Origin: Leptospira perolatii
GTDB lineage: Bacteria; Spirochaetota; Leptospiria; Leptospirales; Leptospiraceae
Length of the DNA stretch: 64,000 nt
Direction of reading: 5' to 3'
Assembly (NCBI RefSeq): GCF_002811875.1
Contig: NZ_NPDZ01000005.1
Location: 124,001-188,000, forward strand
Of this stretch, positions 51,385 through 60,098 are shown piece by piece; position 1 is the stretch's first letter; each line of letters starts with the position of its first letter. Made by a program: the position numbers and the translations under genes. The notes below the pieces were generated by a model. It made no database searches, was not told the DNA's origin, and worked only from the letters and a program-made list of their open reading frames with translations.

Positions 51385-53081
51385 TGGATTTTTCCCTGGA
51401 GATTCCTTTTTCGGATCCGAAGAAAAGCATAAATACATACAAGACCAGGAATTCCTAGGACCAACCCAAAATTGGTCAGAAGCATGACGCTTTTCGAAAC
51501 CGGTTGCATTTTCAAAACGCCGGATTGCTTGGCCCTTGCGCTCAGTAGATCCTTATCCCCCTTTAGTATATCAATGCAATTTAATAGAAACGGCAAATTG
51601 GTCTCTCGGTAGATCTCTTGAGTTTCGGTGAACGCGAGCAAGTCGGAGACTAAATAAGGAGTACCAAACACAAGTATTCTGCTGATTCTATCATCAGGAG
51701 TTTTAGATAAATGATATTTCTCAGAGAAACCCTTAGGTATATTCTGTTTTTCAAATGTAGAAGTGAATATTCCCTCGGAGGAAGCTCCTAAAATATACGG
51801 AAAGCCGCTCGGGTGAAACTGGGACTGTAGAAGCTGCCGTTCGCCTAACATAACGTAGTTTGCTCTACTTTCTGCCTCCTTGGAACTGAATAGAATCGGT
51901 TCCACTTTCGCGTATTTCTGTTTTTCGGGAATAAGTTCGATAGAAGAGCTCCAGGGCAAGAGTAGACTTTCCTGAGATTGTGTATAAACGGAAGTAAGGC
52001 TCAGAGTCTCAGTCTTTTGGCTTGCAACTATCCAAGGCGCATATGGATATCTTCCAATCACTCCGGGTTCTATTTCCACAAGAGAGCCGATCGGAAGAGA
52101 ATTTTCCAAATCGAAAATCATGTCGGAATGAACCTGGATCCCGTAGCGCAATAAAAAGGAATTTAATTCAACCGCGTGTGTTTCTTCCTGAGCAACTCCA
52201 GAAGTCGTCATGCTATCTAGCAGCATTCCGGTACCAGGAGTATTTCCGCCGAGTCTAAAGTCCATGGTCTTTGCCAGAACAATTAGACTTCCGCCCCGAA
52301 GCAAAAATTGATCGATCGCATAACGAGCATTATCTTGAAGATTACCAGAACCGAACCAGAGTAAAACCTTGGTAGACTCCGGGATTTCTGACTGATTCGG
52401 ATCAAATTCGTTAATTTCTCCAAATTCTCTTCTCAATATCTCGTTTACAAAAACTCCGACGCTGTCCTTGTCGGAATAGTTCCCAGTCCTTTTCGTACTG
52501 AGACTTCCTTCTGTGTGAAGAATTGCGATTTCAGAATTCAAATTAGGTCTTGTTAGGTTTCTTAAACTGGATAAGATTTGCACTTCGATTTGTTCCGCAA
52601 AAAAAGCGACCGGAATCGTTTGACTCTTCGCGCCCAAGGTTAGCTTTATGCCTAAGTAAGCACGCTTGACCGAAGCGGATTCTCTATCAGATTTCTCTAA
52701 TATTTGCGGCTCTACTCCGGATTCTTGTGCTTGCCTTGCGTCCTCCTCAGAAGAACTCGGATCAAAAAGGCGCAATTTTACTTTTCGACCTCCTACTGCC
52801 GCGATTTCGCGCAAGACTTCTTTGGTGAGATCCAGCCTGGACTTGTACTCTCCCGGGATTTCGGAAGAGTAGAACGCATCAATAAATAAGATCGAATCCA
52901 ATCTTTCTAGGTTTAGCACGGTGCTTTTGGTGAGTTCGAATCTACCGGAGCGACTCAGATCTTTTCTGCAGGAAGTATGGTAGAAAATGCCGTTTAAGAG
53001 CAAAAAGGATAAAAACCAGTTTAGTGCAAAAAACCATTTTTTTTGCGAAACGATAAGTAAAGGATGTAGGAGTTCCTTCAT
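51381..53081 (-). CDS. gldG: GldG-like substrate-binding/auxiliary ABC protein
   Basis: A 566-residue protein with TM helices near both ends and a large extracytoplasmic region, fitting the 'ABC-type uncharacterised transport' GldG architecture. Recognisable parts are LFIDAFYSSEIPGEYKSRLDLTKEVLREIAAVGGRKVKLRLFDPS, IPVAFFAEQIEVQILSSLRNLTRPN, the IAILHTEGS strand and a C-terminal segment ending in basic RIRKRN after the last helix. GldG works with GldA and GldF. It overlaps both neighbours (ATGA with gldF, GTGA with the DUF4340 gene). Confidence 0.83.
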   Translation of the reverse strand: MKELLHPLLIVSQKKWFFALNWFLSFLLLNGIFYHTSCRKDLSRSGRFELTKSTVLNLERLDSILFIDAFYSSEIPGEYKSRLDLTKEVLREIAAVGGRKVKLRLFDPSSSEEDARQAQESGVEPQILEKSDRESASVKRAYLGIKLTLGAKSQTIPVAFFAEQIEVQILSSLRNLTRPNLNSEIAILHTEGSLSTKRTGNYSDKDSVGVFVNEILRREFGEINEFDPNQSEIPESTKVLLWFGSGNLQDNARYAIDQFLLRGGSLIVLAKTMDFRLGGNTPGTGMLLDSMTTSGVAQEETHAVELNSFLLRYGIQVHSDMIFDLENSLPIGSLVEIEPGVIGRYPYAPWIVASQKTETLSLTSVYTQSQESLLLPWSSSIELIPEKQKYAKVEPILFSSKEAESRANYVMLGERQLLQSQFHPSGFPYILGASSEGIFTSTFEKQNIPKGFSEKYHLSKTPDDRISRILVFGTPYLVSDLLAFTETQEIYRETNLPFLLNCIDILKGDKDLLSARAKQSGVLKMQPVSKSVMLLTNFGLVLGIPGLVCIYAFLRIRKRNLQGKIQ

Positions 53082-53842
53082 CTTCGCTTCTTCTCGATTA
53101 GAAATGCGTTATATTTCAAGAGCATTAAGCAGAAACTCAGAAAGAAAAAAACTTCCTTTGCATCCAAAATTCCCAGACGAAATGTTTCGAAATGCCTTGA
53201 GAGTGAAAAAAAGGAAAGAACCGCAGCTAACTCTCCAGAGAAAAATCTAAGAATTGGCTGAAATCCTAAAAGAAAAAAGAAAAGCACAGCAATCAGTGTG
53301 AAGACATACGCACTAATTTGTTCTCTGGTCATCGCAGAGATCGCTCCTCCTAACGCGATATAGCTCCCTCCGAGTAAGATGCAACCCAGGTATCCGGAGA
53401 AAGTGACTCCTAAGTCTAAATCTCCCAAGGCCCAAACAAAAAAAGGAATCGGCAAACTGGCAGCCAAAACACAAGCGAGAAAGGACCAGGCGGCAAAGAA
53501 TTTGCCCAAAACTATTTCAAGTTCTTGTAATGGAAGCGATAATAGTAGTTCGGAGGTTCCGGATTTTTCCTCTTCGGACCAAAGTCCCATAGTAAGAGAG
53601 GGGAGGAACACGACATAGAGCACCGGGATCCAATAAAAGTACTGCTCCACGCTTGCGATATTTCTATCCCAAAACGAATCCTCACCCAAACCGAAAAAGA
53701 ATAGGAAAGAGGATAAAAGTAAAAAAACGGCCGCGAACAAATAGCCGAGTGGAGTGTTCACATATTTGCTCCATTCTTTGAGAAAAATGGAAACCACGAT
53801 TTTCCAATTCGGAAGTACTAGGCTTTTGCCTGAGTTTTTCAC
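53078..53842 (-). CDS. gldF: GldF-like ABC transporter permease
   Basis: A 254-residue permease with six TM helices, of the ABC-2 type. KEWSKYVNTPLGYLFAAVFLLLSSFLFF opens the first helix. MGLWSEEEKSGTSELLLSLPLQELEIVLGKFFAAWSFL carries the cytoplasmic coupling helix (EEKxxGTxELLLSLP), which is diagnostic for GldF-like permeases. It overlaps its ATPase (ATGA) and the GldG gene (ATGA). Together they form a membrane export or remodelling system, seen in gliding bacteria but widespread in others. Confidence 0.88.
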   Translation of the reverse strand: MKNSGKSLVLPNWKIVVSIFLKEWSKYVNTPLGYLFAAVFLLLSSFLFFFGLGEDSFWDRNIASVEQYFYWIPVLYVVFLPSLTMGLWSEEEKSGTSELLLSLPLQELEIVLGKFFAAWSFLACVLAASLPIPFFVWALGDLDLGVTFSGYLGCILLGGSYIALGGAISAMTREQISAYVFTLIAVLFFFLLGFQPILRFFSGELAAVLSFFSLSRHFETFRLGILDAKEVFFFLSFCLMLLKYNAFLIEKKRR

Positions 53843-54744
53843 GCGGTTAGCTCCTTGAAGAGTGACTCCAGGGATTTCTTTTCTCTACGAAATTCTTTGA
53901 CCGCAAATTTAGCGGATCGGATTTTTTCGAAGATGGATTCGGGAGACAAATTCTCTGAGAGAATCCGAAACTCCTTTTCAGAACCGAATCCCACTTCTTC
54001 TACGAGGCAATTCAGATCAGATAAACTTTCCTGTACGGTTTTTAGATCTGTATCGGCCACCAAAGTGATGGGTTGTTGTCGGCGCAAATCCTGCACTTTC
54101 AAGTCTGCTACGATCCGACCCTTGTGTAAAATTATCACTTGATCGCAAAGTTCTTCTACTTCTTGCAGGATATGTGTAGAAAGAAGGAGTATCTTTTCTT
54201 TGCCTAAGTTTCGGATCAAAGATCGAATGGAGGAGATTTGATGTGGGTCGAGTCCAGAGCTAGGCTCATCCAAGATCAACACTTCCGGGTCATGAACCAA
54301 GGTGCCGGCTAACGCGACTCTTTGCTTGAATCCCTTGGACAAAAATTTGATCGGAACCCGAAAGACTTCCAGAAGTTCACAAAGTTCTAATACTTCTCTG
54401 ACTCTCTTGGAAATGATCTCGGAAGAAACGCTTCTAACTCTTGCCAGAAAATCTAGAAATTCAGAAACCGTAAGATCTTCATAGAGAGGAGCTGACTCCG
54501 GAAGATACCCTAACTTAGATTGAATTTCAGTTCTGTGCAGATCGATTCTGGATGATTCGTAAAAAACGTTTCCTTCCTGAGGTATCAGGCATCCACTTAG
54601 GATCCTCATGGTCGTGGTTTTTCCAGCGCCATTCGGACCTAATAATCCGGTGATTTTACCTTTTGAAATGCGGAAACTAATATCTGAAATCGCGATACGC
54701 CCAGGAAAGGAATGGGAGAGCTGATCCGCAACAATCGAATCCAT
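53839..54744 (-). CDS. gldA: GldA-like ABC transporter ATP-binding protein
   Basis: A 301-residue ATPase. Walker A GLLGPNGAGKTTTMRIL (about residues 33-49), Q-loop LGYLPESAPLYEDLTV, signature LSKGFKQRVALAGTLVHDP, Walker B VLILDEPSSGLDP and the switch-H STHILQEVEELCD are all intact. A C-terminal extension (about 215-301) is typical of GldA-like ABC-2 ATPases. It heads the four-gene operon continuing through 50326. A STAS gene lies 46 bases upstream on the same strand. Confidence 0.93.
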   Translation of the reverse strand: MDSIVADQLSHSFPGRIAISDISFRISKGKITGLLGPNGAGKTTTMRILSGCLIPQEGNVFYESSRIDLHRTEIQSKLGYLPESAPLYEDLTVSEFLDFLARVRSVSSEIISKRVREVLELCELLEVFRVPIKFLSKGFKQRVALAGTLVHDPEVLILDEPSSGLDPHQISSIRSLIRNLGKEKILLLSTHILQEVEELCDQVIILHKGRIVADLKVQDLRRQQPITLVADTDLKTVQESLSDLNCLVEEVGFGSEKEFRILSENLSPESIFEKIRSAKFAVKEFRREKKSLESLFKELTA

Positions 54745-54749
54745 TAAAT

Positions 54750-54777
54750 GGTACGGGAACGCAGAGGGACTCGTACC
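54750..54777. repeat. Inverted repeat between STAS gene and gldA
   Basis: GGTACG (54750-54755) and CGTACC (54772-54777) are separated by 16 bases in the short gap between the STAS stop and the gldA start. It may help separate or control expression of the two genes, but a 6-bp stem is weak evidence. Confidence 0.3.
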
Positions 54778-54789
54778 GCAACCGTTTTT

Positions 54790-55092
54790 CTAAGCGCGGA
54801 TTTTCAACATTGCGTCTACTTTGAACTTTTTCAGAACGTCCAAAAGACCAGCTTGTAGGTTTACGATTTCCAGCTTAATTCCGAAATGATCCATCAGGTT
54901 TTTCATCGTCAGTAATTTGGCGACCCCGCTGGATGTAATTTTTTTTGTAGGCGATAAGTCTAATACGACAACTTGGAACTGAGCCTTAGAGGCGCGTTCT
55001 GAAATTTCATCGAATACTTTTTCGTATCCGTCCAGGATCTGATTGTCGAACCGGACCAGTCCTTGTTTTCCTTGGATGATCAATTTAGCCAT
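54790..55092 (-). CDS. STAS-domain protein (anti-sigma-factor antagonist type)
   Basis: A 100-residue single STAS domain: AQFQVVVLDLSPTKKITSSGVAKLLTMKNLMDHFGIKLEIVNLQAGLLDVLKKFKVDAML. The conserved serine is within ITSSG (near residue 61-63), the position phosphorylated in SpoIIAA and RsbV. It probably takes part in partner switching with an RsbW-like kinase; one such kinase gene is at 42188. The gene lies just upstream of gldA on the same strand. Confidence 0.85.
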   Translation of the reverse strand: MAKLIIQGKQGLVRFDNQILDGYEKVFDEISERASKAQFQVVVLDLSPTKKITSSGVAKLLTMKNLMDHFGIKLEIVNLQAGLLDVLKKFKVDAMLKIRA

Positions 55093-55162
55093 AATTTACG
55101 TTGTTATACAGGTACAGACTCGAAAAAACAGGGTTTCCTAACAAGCAATTCTAAGGGGAGAT

Positions 55163-55960
55163 TTAAGCTCTTTTGCAAACAAATACAAAATAATCTGCTT
55201 CGGGAGAAACCTCCCAAGATTCGTAATCTGATCCCGCAGCCATGAGTTCCAGTCCAGAATCCCGGATTAATTGTTTCCAAGTATGTATATCGTACGCTCT
55301 ATGCAGATGAACTTCTTCAAAGGTTTCCTTTCCGTTTTCAAAGAGAAGAGTAGTTTTTAAAATCGAAGAGTCTTCGGTGCCTTCATTCTCCCATATCAGT
55401 CGAGTCTTCCCGTGTTTCTCTTCCATGGTCCTGCCTTCAAAATTACTTTTGAAATTTCTTGCAGTACTAGCATCAAAAAAGAAAACTCCGTCCGGAGAGA
55501 GCAGCTTTGCTACGGAACTCAGCACTCCCTGCAGTTCAGTGGGGGAGAGTATATAGTTGAGAGTATCGTGGGTGCAAATTACGAGATCGAAAGGTTCTGA
55601 AAATTTTGGTAAATTTAGCAAGTCTGCACAAATTCGATTTCCGCGGATTCCGTTTTGAGCAGCTACTTCCAGCATCTCCGGAGAAAAATCGATTCCCCAG
55701 AGTTCTGATTCTGGAGGTAGTTCCTTCCAAAGTCTGCAAGTACCGCACCCAAGGTCTAAAATTCTAGGCGGAAATCCCAATTTCCCTGCCATTTGGTAGG
55801 CCTCGAGGGCAACTTGGGCCCAAAGAGAGTACCTTGCGCCAATCATAACTAGGTCATAAATGCCCGGAAAAGCCGTATACGGCCTTTTTTTGACGATTGG
55901 AGAAATAATTCTTGATCTTTTCTTAGGTCTCTGAATATTCCTATCCTTTTGATGCGACAT
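55163..55960 (-). CDS. Class I SAM-dependent methyltransferase
   Basis: A 265-residue Rossmann methyltransferase with a basic N-terminus (RPKKRSRIISPIVKKRP). Motif I is ILDLGCGTCRLWKEL, followed by LWGIDFSPEMLEVA, FDLVICTHDTLNYIL and GVFFFDASTARNF. The C-terminal part resembles small-molecule methyltransferases of the Methyltransf_25 type. The substrate is unknown. It is divergent from the large coiled-coil gene, with about 50 bases between starts. Confidence 0.88.
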   Translation of the reverse strand: MSHQKDRNIQRPKKRSRIISPIVKKRPYTAFPGIYDLVMIGARYSLWAQVALEAYQMAGKLGFPPRILDLGCGTCRLWKELPPESELWGIDFSPEMLEVAAQNGIRGNRICADLLNLPKFSEPFDLVICTHDTLNYILSPTELQGVLSSVAKLLSPDGVFFFDASTARNFKSNFEGRTMEEKHGKTRLIWENEGTEDSSILKTTLLFENGKETFEEVHLHRAYDIHTWKQLIRDSGLELMAAGSDYESWEVSPEADYFVFVCKRA

Positions 55961-56009
55961 AATTCTAAAACAGGACTTTTTTCGAGCCTTTGCTAAAGGT
56001 CTCTAAACT

Positions 56010-59000
56010 ATGGGCCTAGAACTTCTTTTCCCTTTCCTAGCGAGCGTCGGTGTTACCATTTTACTCCGTAGAATGGATAAATCTAACTATAAGCTCAGCC
56101 AAATCAAGAGATACACTGGAAAACTTCAGGAAGAATTGCAAGAAATTGCGTTAGAGAAGGTGCAAACTGTCAAGGATTCTGGAATCGAACTTGAGATCAC
56201 CTTAAAACAAACTAGAAAACTCGCCGAAGAAGTTCGCACTCTAAACGATGAATCTCGCCATTTATTAGATACAATTCGTTCCAACCGTGAATTCCTAAAC
56301 GGGGTCGCCCAAGACTTAAAGGAAGTGGTCAAGCTTTCTACGGAGATCCGACAAGAATCCGAGTCCATTCAAGAGGGCTATAGTCGCCTAGAACTAGGAA
56401 AGAGAGATTTGCAATCGGTAGGGATTCGAATCCAAGAGCTGAGATCTGAAGCCGAAGCAATTCTGGAAGCGTTTCAGGAAAAATTGAATCTTCGTTCGGA
56501 CGATATTCTGCAATCTTTAGCAGCTAAAATCGTAGAGTTGGAAGGCTTGCTCGAAACCAAAGCAGATCGAGTAGAAGAGGGTCTGGATTCTTTGGGCGAG
56601 GCTTATCGTCAAAAATTGGAAGCCCACTCCAAGTCTATCATGCATGACACGGTCGGAAAGGTAGATCTTGCGCGAGAAGAAGTAAATTCTCTGTTGGAAT
56701 CTATCCAAGCGAGGGAACAGGACCTCGAGGCTAGAACCGAAAGAATCCAAACCGCATTTGTATCCATCAACGATAAACTGGATCGCTTGGATGTACGAGT
56801 CGAAGAAAAGGCGGAGAGCGCAGATCGTAAATTAGAAGAATCCTTTGTGAGATCCGAAGGAATTCTGAAACAAAAATATGAACAAATTTTGGAGCAAGTC
56901 ATTCACTCCAAAGAAGCATTCCTAAATGGAGTCAAGTTAGAGATCGATTCGATTCGGAGAGAAATCGAAGGCATGAGTCTCGAGACTCTGACTCGGAGAG
57001 ACGAAATCTTAAACGAAACAAGAAGACAGGCTGAGTCGATCAACGATTCGATCAATGTATTCCAGGAAAAATATCTGGAAGCAGAAAACAAACTGTTAAA
57101 GCAAGCGGATGCCCGCAAATCGGAGCTCATGCGCCAAATCGATTCTTTCGAAGAAGAATTCAATCGGATCAGTTCTTCACTCAGAACCGAAGCGGATGAC
57201 CTGAAGAAAGAAATCCTAATCGGACTGAAGGAGTTCCACGCTTCTCTGGAAACTGCTCGCTCGGACGAAGAGAAAAAAGCCAGAAGTAAAATCGAAGAGA
57301 TCTCCGAGTCTCTGCAAAAAGAGCTACATTTGGCGCATTCCGAAAGTTCGGACAGTTTCAAAAAGGAATGGGAGCTGATCCGAGAAAATATACGCAATTT
57401 CGACGGTCAGGTTTCAAACAGAATGAAAGAGATGGATTCCTACGTGAAGGATATCCGCTCCGCATTAGAGGAAAGCGCTGGAGATATCCTTTCCGATGCG
57501 GAACAGAAAGTAGACCAGATCGAGAGCGCTATCGACACCGAATTCCGTAAGATGGACCAACGTTTGGAGCATTTCGGACGCTCTTGGGAAGAAGAATTCG
57601 TAACTCTTAAAAACCAAACCAAAGAAGCCATCTTGGGCTTGGAAGAAAGACTAGGACAAATTCATTTTAAAGGGACCGAAGTCCTAGAACAATTCGGCAA
57701 AGAATACACAATCCAAAAAGATAAGATAGAAGATTTCGTCTCTAAATACAAAACCGATTTTAGAAAAGAAGGCGATGATGCCAAGGAAGAACTCCGAGGC
57801 AGAATCAAAGAGATCAAGTTCGAGGGAGACCAAGTCAAAGAAGAAATTTCCGGACGGATCAAAGAGATCAAACTCGAGGGGGATCAAGTCAAAGAAGAAA
57901 TTTCTGGACGGATCAAAGAGATCAAGCTTGAGGGAGACCAAGTCAAAGAAGAAATTTCTGAAAGAATCAAAGGTATCAAGAGAGAAGGGGATCAAGTCCA
58001 GGGAGAACTTTCCGAAAGAATCAAGGATGTCAAACGGGAAGGGGATTTGATCAGGGACGAGCTTTCTGAACGAATCAAAGAGATCAAGAGAGAGGGAGAC
58101 CAGGCCAAAGAAGAGATCTTTGAAAAGATCAAGGATATCAAGCGCGAGGGAGACGATGTACAAGAAGAAATACTGGAATCGATCGGTGAACTCAAACAAG
58201 AAGGCCAAAGTATTTCTTCATCTCTGAAAAATGAATACATGGAGATCGGCGAAAGGCTGGATTCTCTATTAAGAAAAAATGAAAAACTTTTAGAAACTCA
58301 GGCAGAAAAAATCCGGAACCAGACCGAGCAAAATCTAAGCCGTTCTGCAGAGGAAGCGTCTGGAGTACTCGAAAGATTGCGGGAATCCGGACAAGAATTC
58401 TTCGAAAGACAAGAAGAGAAGATCAGTCGCTTAAACGGAACTATCGATTCCAAAATAAGCAAACAGCTTTCTGCATTAGTGGACAAGGGACAAATTCACC
58501 TGAGCCAACTCGAAGATCGGATCGCAAAACACCTGCAGGAAGTAAAACGGAATCTGGAAGATTCGCTCAAAGACGCGAAAAAAGAAAGCGACGACCAAAT
58601 GAAAGGGTTCCAGTACCAGGTGCGCATTTTATTAAACGAAATAGAAGCCTCTTCTGAGGAAATCCTTCGTAACGGCAAAGAAGAGTTTAGGATCGCGCAA
58701 GAAGAGCACAGAAATCTACAAAAAGATTTGAAAGAGGACTTGCTCGAGATAAGAGAAGCCAAATCGGATCTGATGCAAGAATTGGAAAAGGAGTCGGATC
58801 ATCTGAAGGAATACGTCGATGACCTTTCCGAGAAGGTTTCCCTGCTTGCATCTCAGTCCAGTTTATTCGCCGACGTAAGGGACTTGTTGCGCCAAGCTGA
58901 GGAATTCCAGAATGAACTGAGAATTTCACTACAGGCGGCAGGCGGATACGAGCTAAGCACGAACGAGCTGGAATCCAGACTAGTCCAATTGAAACAAGTT

Positions 59001-59819
59001 CAATCGGAACTAGAATACAAATTACAGAAAGCAGAAGAGAATTCTGCAGAAATTTTATCGGTAGAAGAGAAAGCCAGTGCCCTCCAGGAACAATTCTCTA
59101 AGATCATGGAAGAGTCTGAGCGCTGGGAAGACGCCTACCAAAAGTTGGAGCAAGCCGGTGAACGAGCATTTGAAATGGAGGCTCGGTTCCTAGATCTGGA
59201 AAACAGACTCGGTCACTTGGATGAAGTAAGAGAAGAAATCCGCAGTCTTGCCGACGATGCGAGCGACCAAAAAGAAAATTCCGGAAGAGTATCCCAGAGA
59301 GTACGAGATATCGAAAAGGAAATCGCAGTCATCGAAGCGAGAGAAAGGGAAATTTCAGATACATTACGAAAAACGGATGAACGTCTGGAGAATCTCGCCG
59401 GTAGAAAAGAAGAAATCTTATCCGTTGAAGCAAAGTTTGATAAAATAGAAGACCTGATGCTCGAATTATCCGAGCGTCATAAACAGATTTCAACTCTACA
59501 GCAAAGAGTTGATGACCTGAAAGACGGTGCGACCACAATCAAGGACGAACTGGAAAGTTTGTTGACCGAGGCGGAGGATACGTTCGAAAAGTTATCGTCT
59601 TTTCTGGATGTAGTTCAGTCTACCAGCTCAATGAGTCAGACAAATAAAAAAGGAAGTCGAAACTCAGAGAGCAATCCGTTGGTCCAAAGAAAGAAGGCTA
59701 CCGTAGTAAATTTGTATCATAACTTTCATTGGTCGGCAGAAACGATCGCAGAGAAGTTAGGCTTGGAAACTTCTTTAGTTCAGACAATACTACAAAGCGA
59801 GGCAGCGAAAAAGGGATGA
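56010..59819 (+). CDS. Giant spirochete coiled-coil protein (SpiroCoCo type)
   Basis: A 1269-residue protein. Residues 1-19 form a membrane anchor (LELLFPFLASVGVTILL) followed by RR, which places the rest in the cytoplasm. Nearly the whole length is alpha-helical coiled coil. At about residues 592-735 lie eight copies of an 18-residue unit (KEEISGRIKEIKLEGDQV type). The last 50 residues (KKATVVNLYHNFHWSAETIAEKLGLETSLVQTIL) resemble a helix-turn-helix such as in DUF6115-like proteins. I recall the name SpiroCoCo for this family. Its role is unknown; a filament or DNA-linked scaffold is inference. The histone gene follows. Confidence 0.87.
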   Translation: MGLELLFPFLASVGVTILLRRMDKSNYKLSQIKRYTGKLQEELQEIALEKVQTVKDSGIELEITLKQTRKLAEEVRTLNDESRHLLDTIRSNREFLNGVAQDLKEVVKLSTEIRQESESIQEGYSRLELGKRDLQSVGIRIQELRSEAEAILEAFQEKLNLRSDDILQSLAAKIVELEGLLETKADRVEEGLDSLGEAYRQKLEAHSKSIMHDTVGKVDLAREEVNSLLESIQAREQDLEARTERIQTAFVSINDKLDRLDVRVEEKAESADRKLEESFVRSEGILKQKYEQILEQVIHSKEAFLNGVKLEIDSIRREIEGMSLETLTRRDEILNETRRQAESINDSINVFQEKYLEAENKLLKQADARKSELMRQIDSFEEEFNRISSSLRTEADDLKKEILIGLKEFHASLETARSDEEKKARSKIEEISESLQKELHLAHSESSDSFKKEWELIRENIRNFDGQVSNRMKEMDSYVKDIRSALEESAGDILSDAEQKVDQIESAIDTEFRKMDQRLEHFGRSWEEEFVTLKNQTKEAILGLEERLGQIHFKGTEVLEQFGKEYTIQKDKIEDFVSKYKTDFRKEGDDAKEELRGRIKEIKFEGDQVKEEISGRIKEIKLEGDQVKEEISGRIKEIKLEGDQVKEEISERIKGIKREGDQVQGELSERIKDVKREGDLIRDELSERIKEIKREGDQAKEEIFEKIKDIKREGDDVQEEILESIGELKQEGQSISSSLKNEYMEIGERLDSLLRKNEKLLETQAEKIRNQTEQNLSRSAEEASGVLERLRESGQEFFERQEEKISRLNGTIDSKISKQLSALVDKGQIHLSQLEDRIAKHLQEVKRNLEDSLKDAKKESDDQMKGFQYQVRILLNEIEASSEEILRNGKEEFRIAQEEHRNLQKDLKEDLLEIREAKSDLMQELEKESDHLKEYVDDLSEKVSLLASQSSLFADVRDLLRQAEEFQNELRISLQAAGGYELSTNELESRLVQLKQVQSELEYKLQKAEENSAEILSVEEKASALQEQFSKIMEESERWEDAYQKLEQAGERAFEMEARFLDLENRLGHLDEVREEIRSLADDASDQKENSGRVSQRVRDIEKEIAVIEAREREISDTLRKTDERLENLAGRKEEILSVEAKFDKIEDLMLELSERHKQISTLQQRVDDLKDGATTIKDELESLLTEAEDTFEKLSSFLDVVQSTSSMSQTNKKGSRNSESNPLVQRKKATVVNLYHNFHWSAETIAEKLGLETSLVQTILQSEAAKKG
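57783..58214 (+). repeat. Eight tandem 54-bp repeats in the coiled-coil gene
   Basis: Eight consecutive 54-bp units encode the 18-residue motif K-E-E-[IL]-x-x-[RK]-I-K-x-[IV]-K-x-E-G-D-x-[VIA]. Identity is highest in the first four copies and decays downstream. Eighteen residues make five helical turns (7 + 11), so the repeat keeps a regular helix while shifting the heptad register. Confidence 0.85.
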
Positions 59820-60098
59820 TTTTTTTCTTGACCTTTCCATTCGACGCAAATATGTCTCGTTTCAACTTCGTATCATGCATTGGGAAAATGGAATGGAGGT
59901 TGCCGAAAGAAAAAAGGATATACTGAAAATCCATTGAGCTCTTCTGAAAATGATTCCTTTTTTGAGGGTATTCTGGAATGGTATCTTTCTAAGTACTGAG
60001 TACCTTCTATAAGAACTTACAGAAAAGGAGAAAGAGCTCCCCGGCAAAAATTGGATATGGTACAAAAGAAAAAAACTACAGTTAAGAGGAAGAGTTCC
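59820..60098. other. Histone upstream region
   Basis: This 279-base gap follows the coiled-coil gene with a short T-run (TTTTTTT at 59820-59826) and contains AT-rich promoter-like boxes. An AAAAGGAG site at about 60022-60029 lies too far from any good start, and an in-frame lysine-rich stretch directly before the histone ATG is discussed separately. I see no gene or RNA in the rest. Confidence 0.4.
59828..59856 (+). promoter_or_regulatory. Candidate sigma-70 promoter for histone-map
   Basis: TTGACC (59828-59833), 17 bases, then TATGTC (59851-59856). The -35 is good and the -10 poor. A second -10-like box, TATAAG, lies at 60008-60013 nearer the gene. Either could drive the histone; neither is certain. 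Confidence 0.3.

Noticed and set aside
51385..51438. Longer start for the DUF4340 protein
   Set aside because: The upstream codons overlap the gldG end in another frame, while the GTGA junction matches the four-base overlaps of the rest of the operon.
57684..58208. 174-codon minus-strand open frame with Phe/Asp repeats
   Set aside because: It is the mirror of the 54-bp coiled-coil repeats on the other strand and has no independent support.
57783..58214. Regular tandem repeats considered as a CRISPR array
   Set aside because: Repeats are direct, without unique spacers, keep one reading frame and encode a helical motif; no cas genes are nearby.
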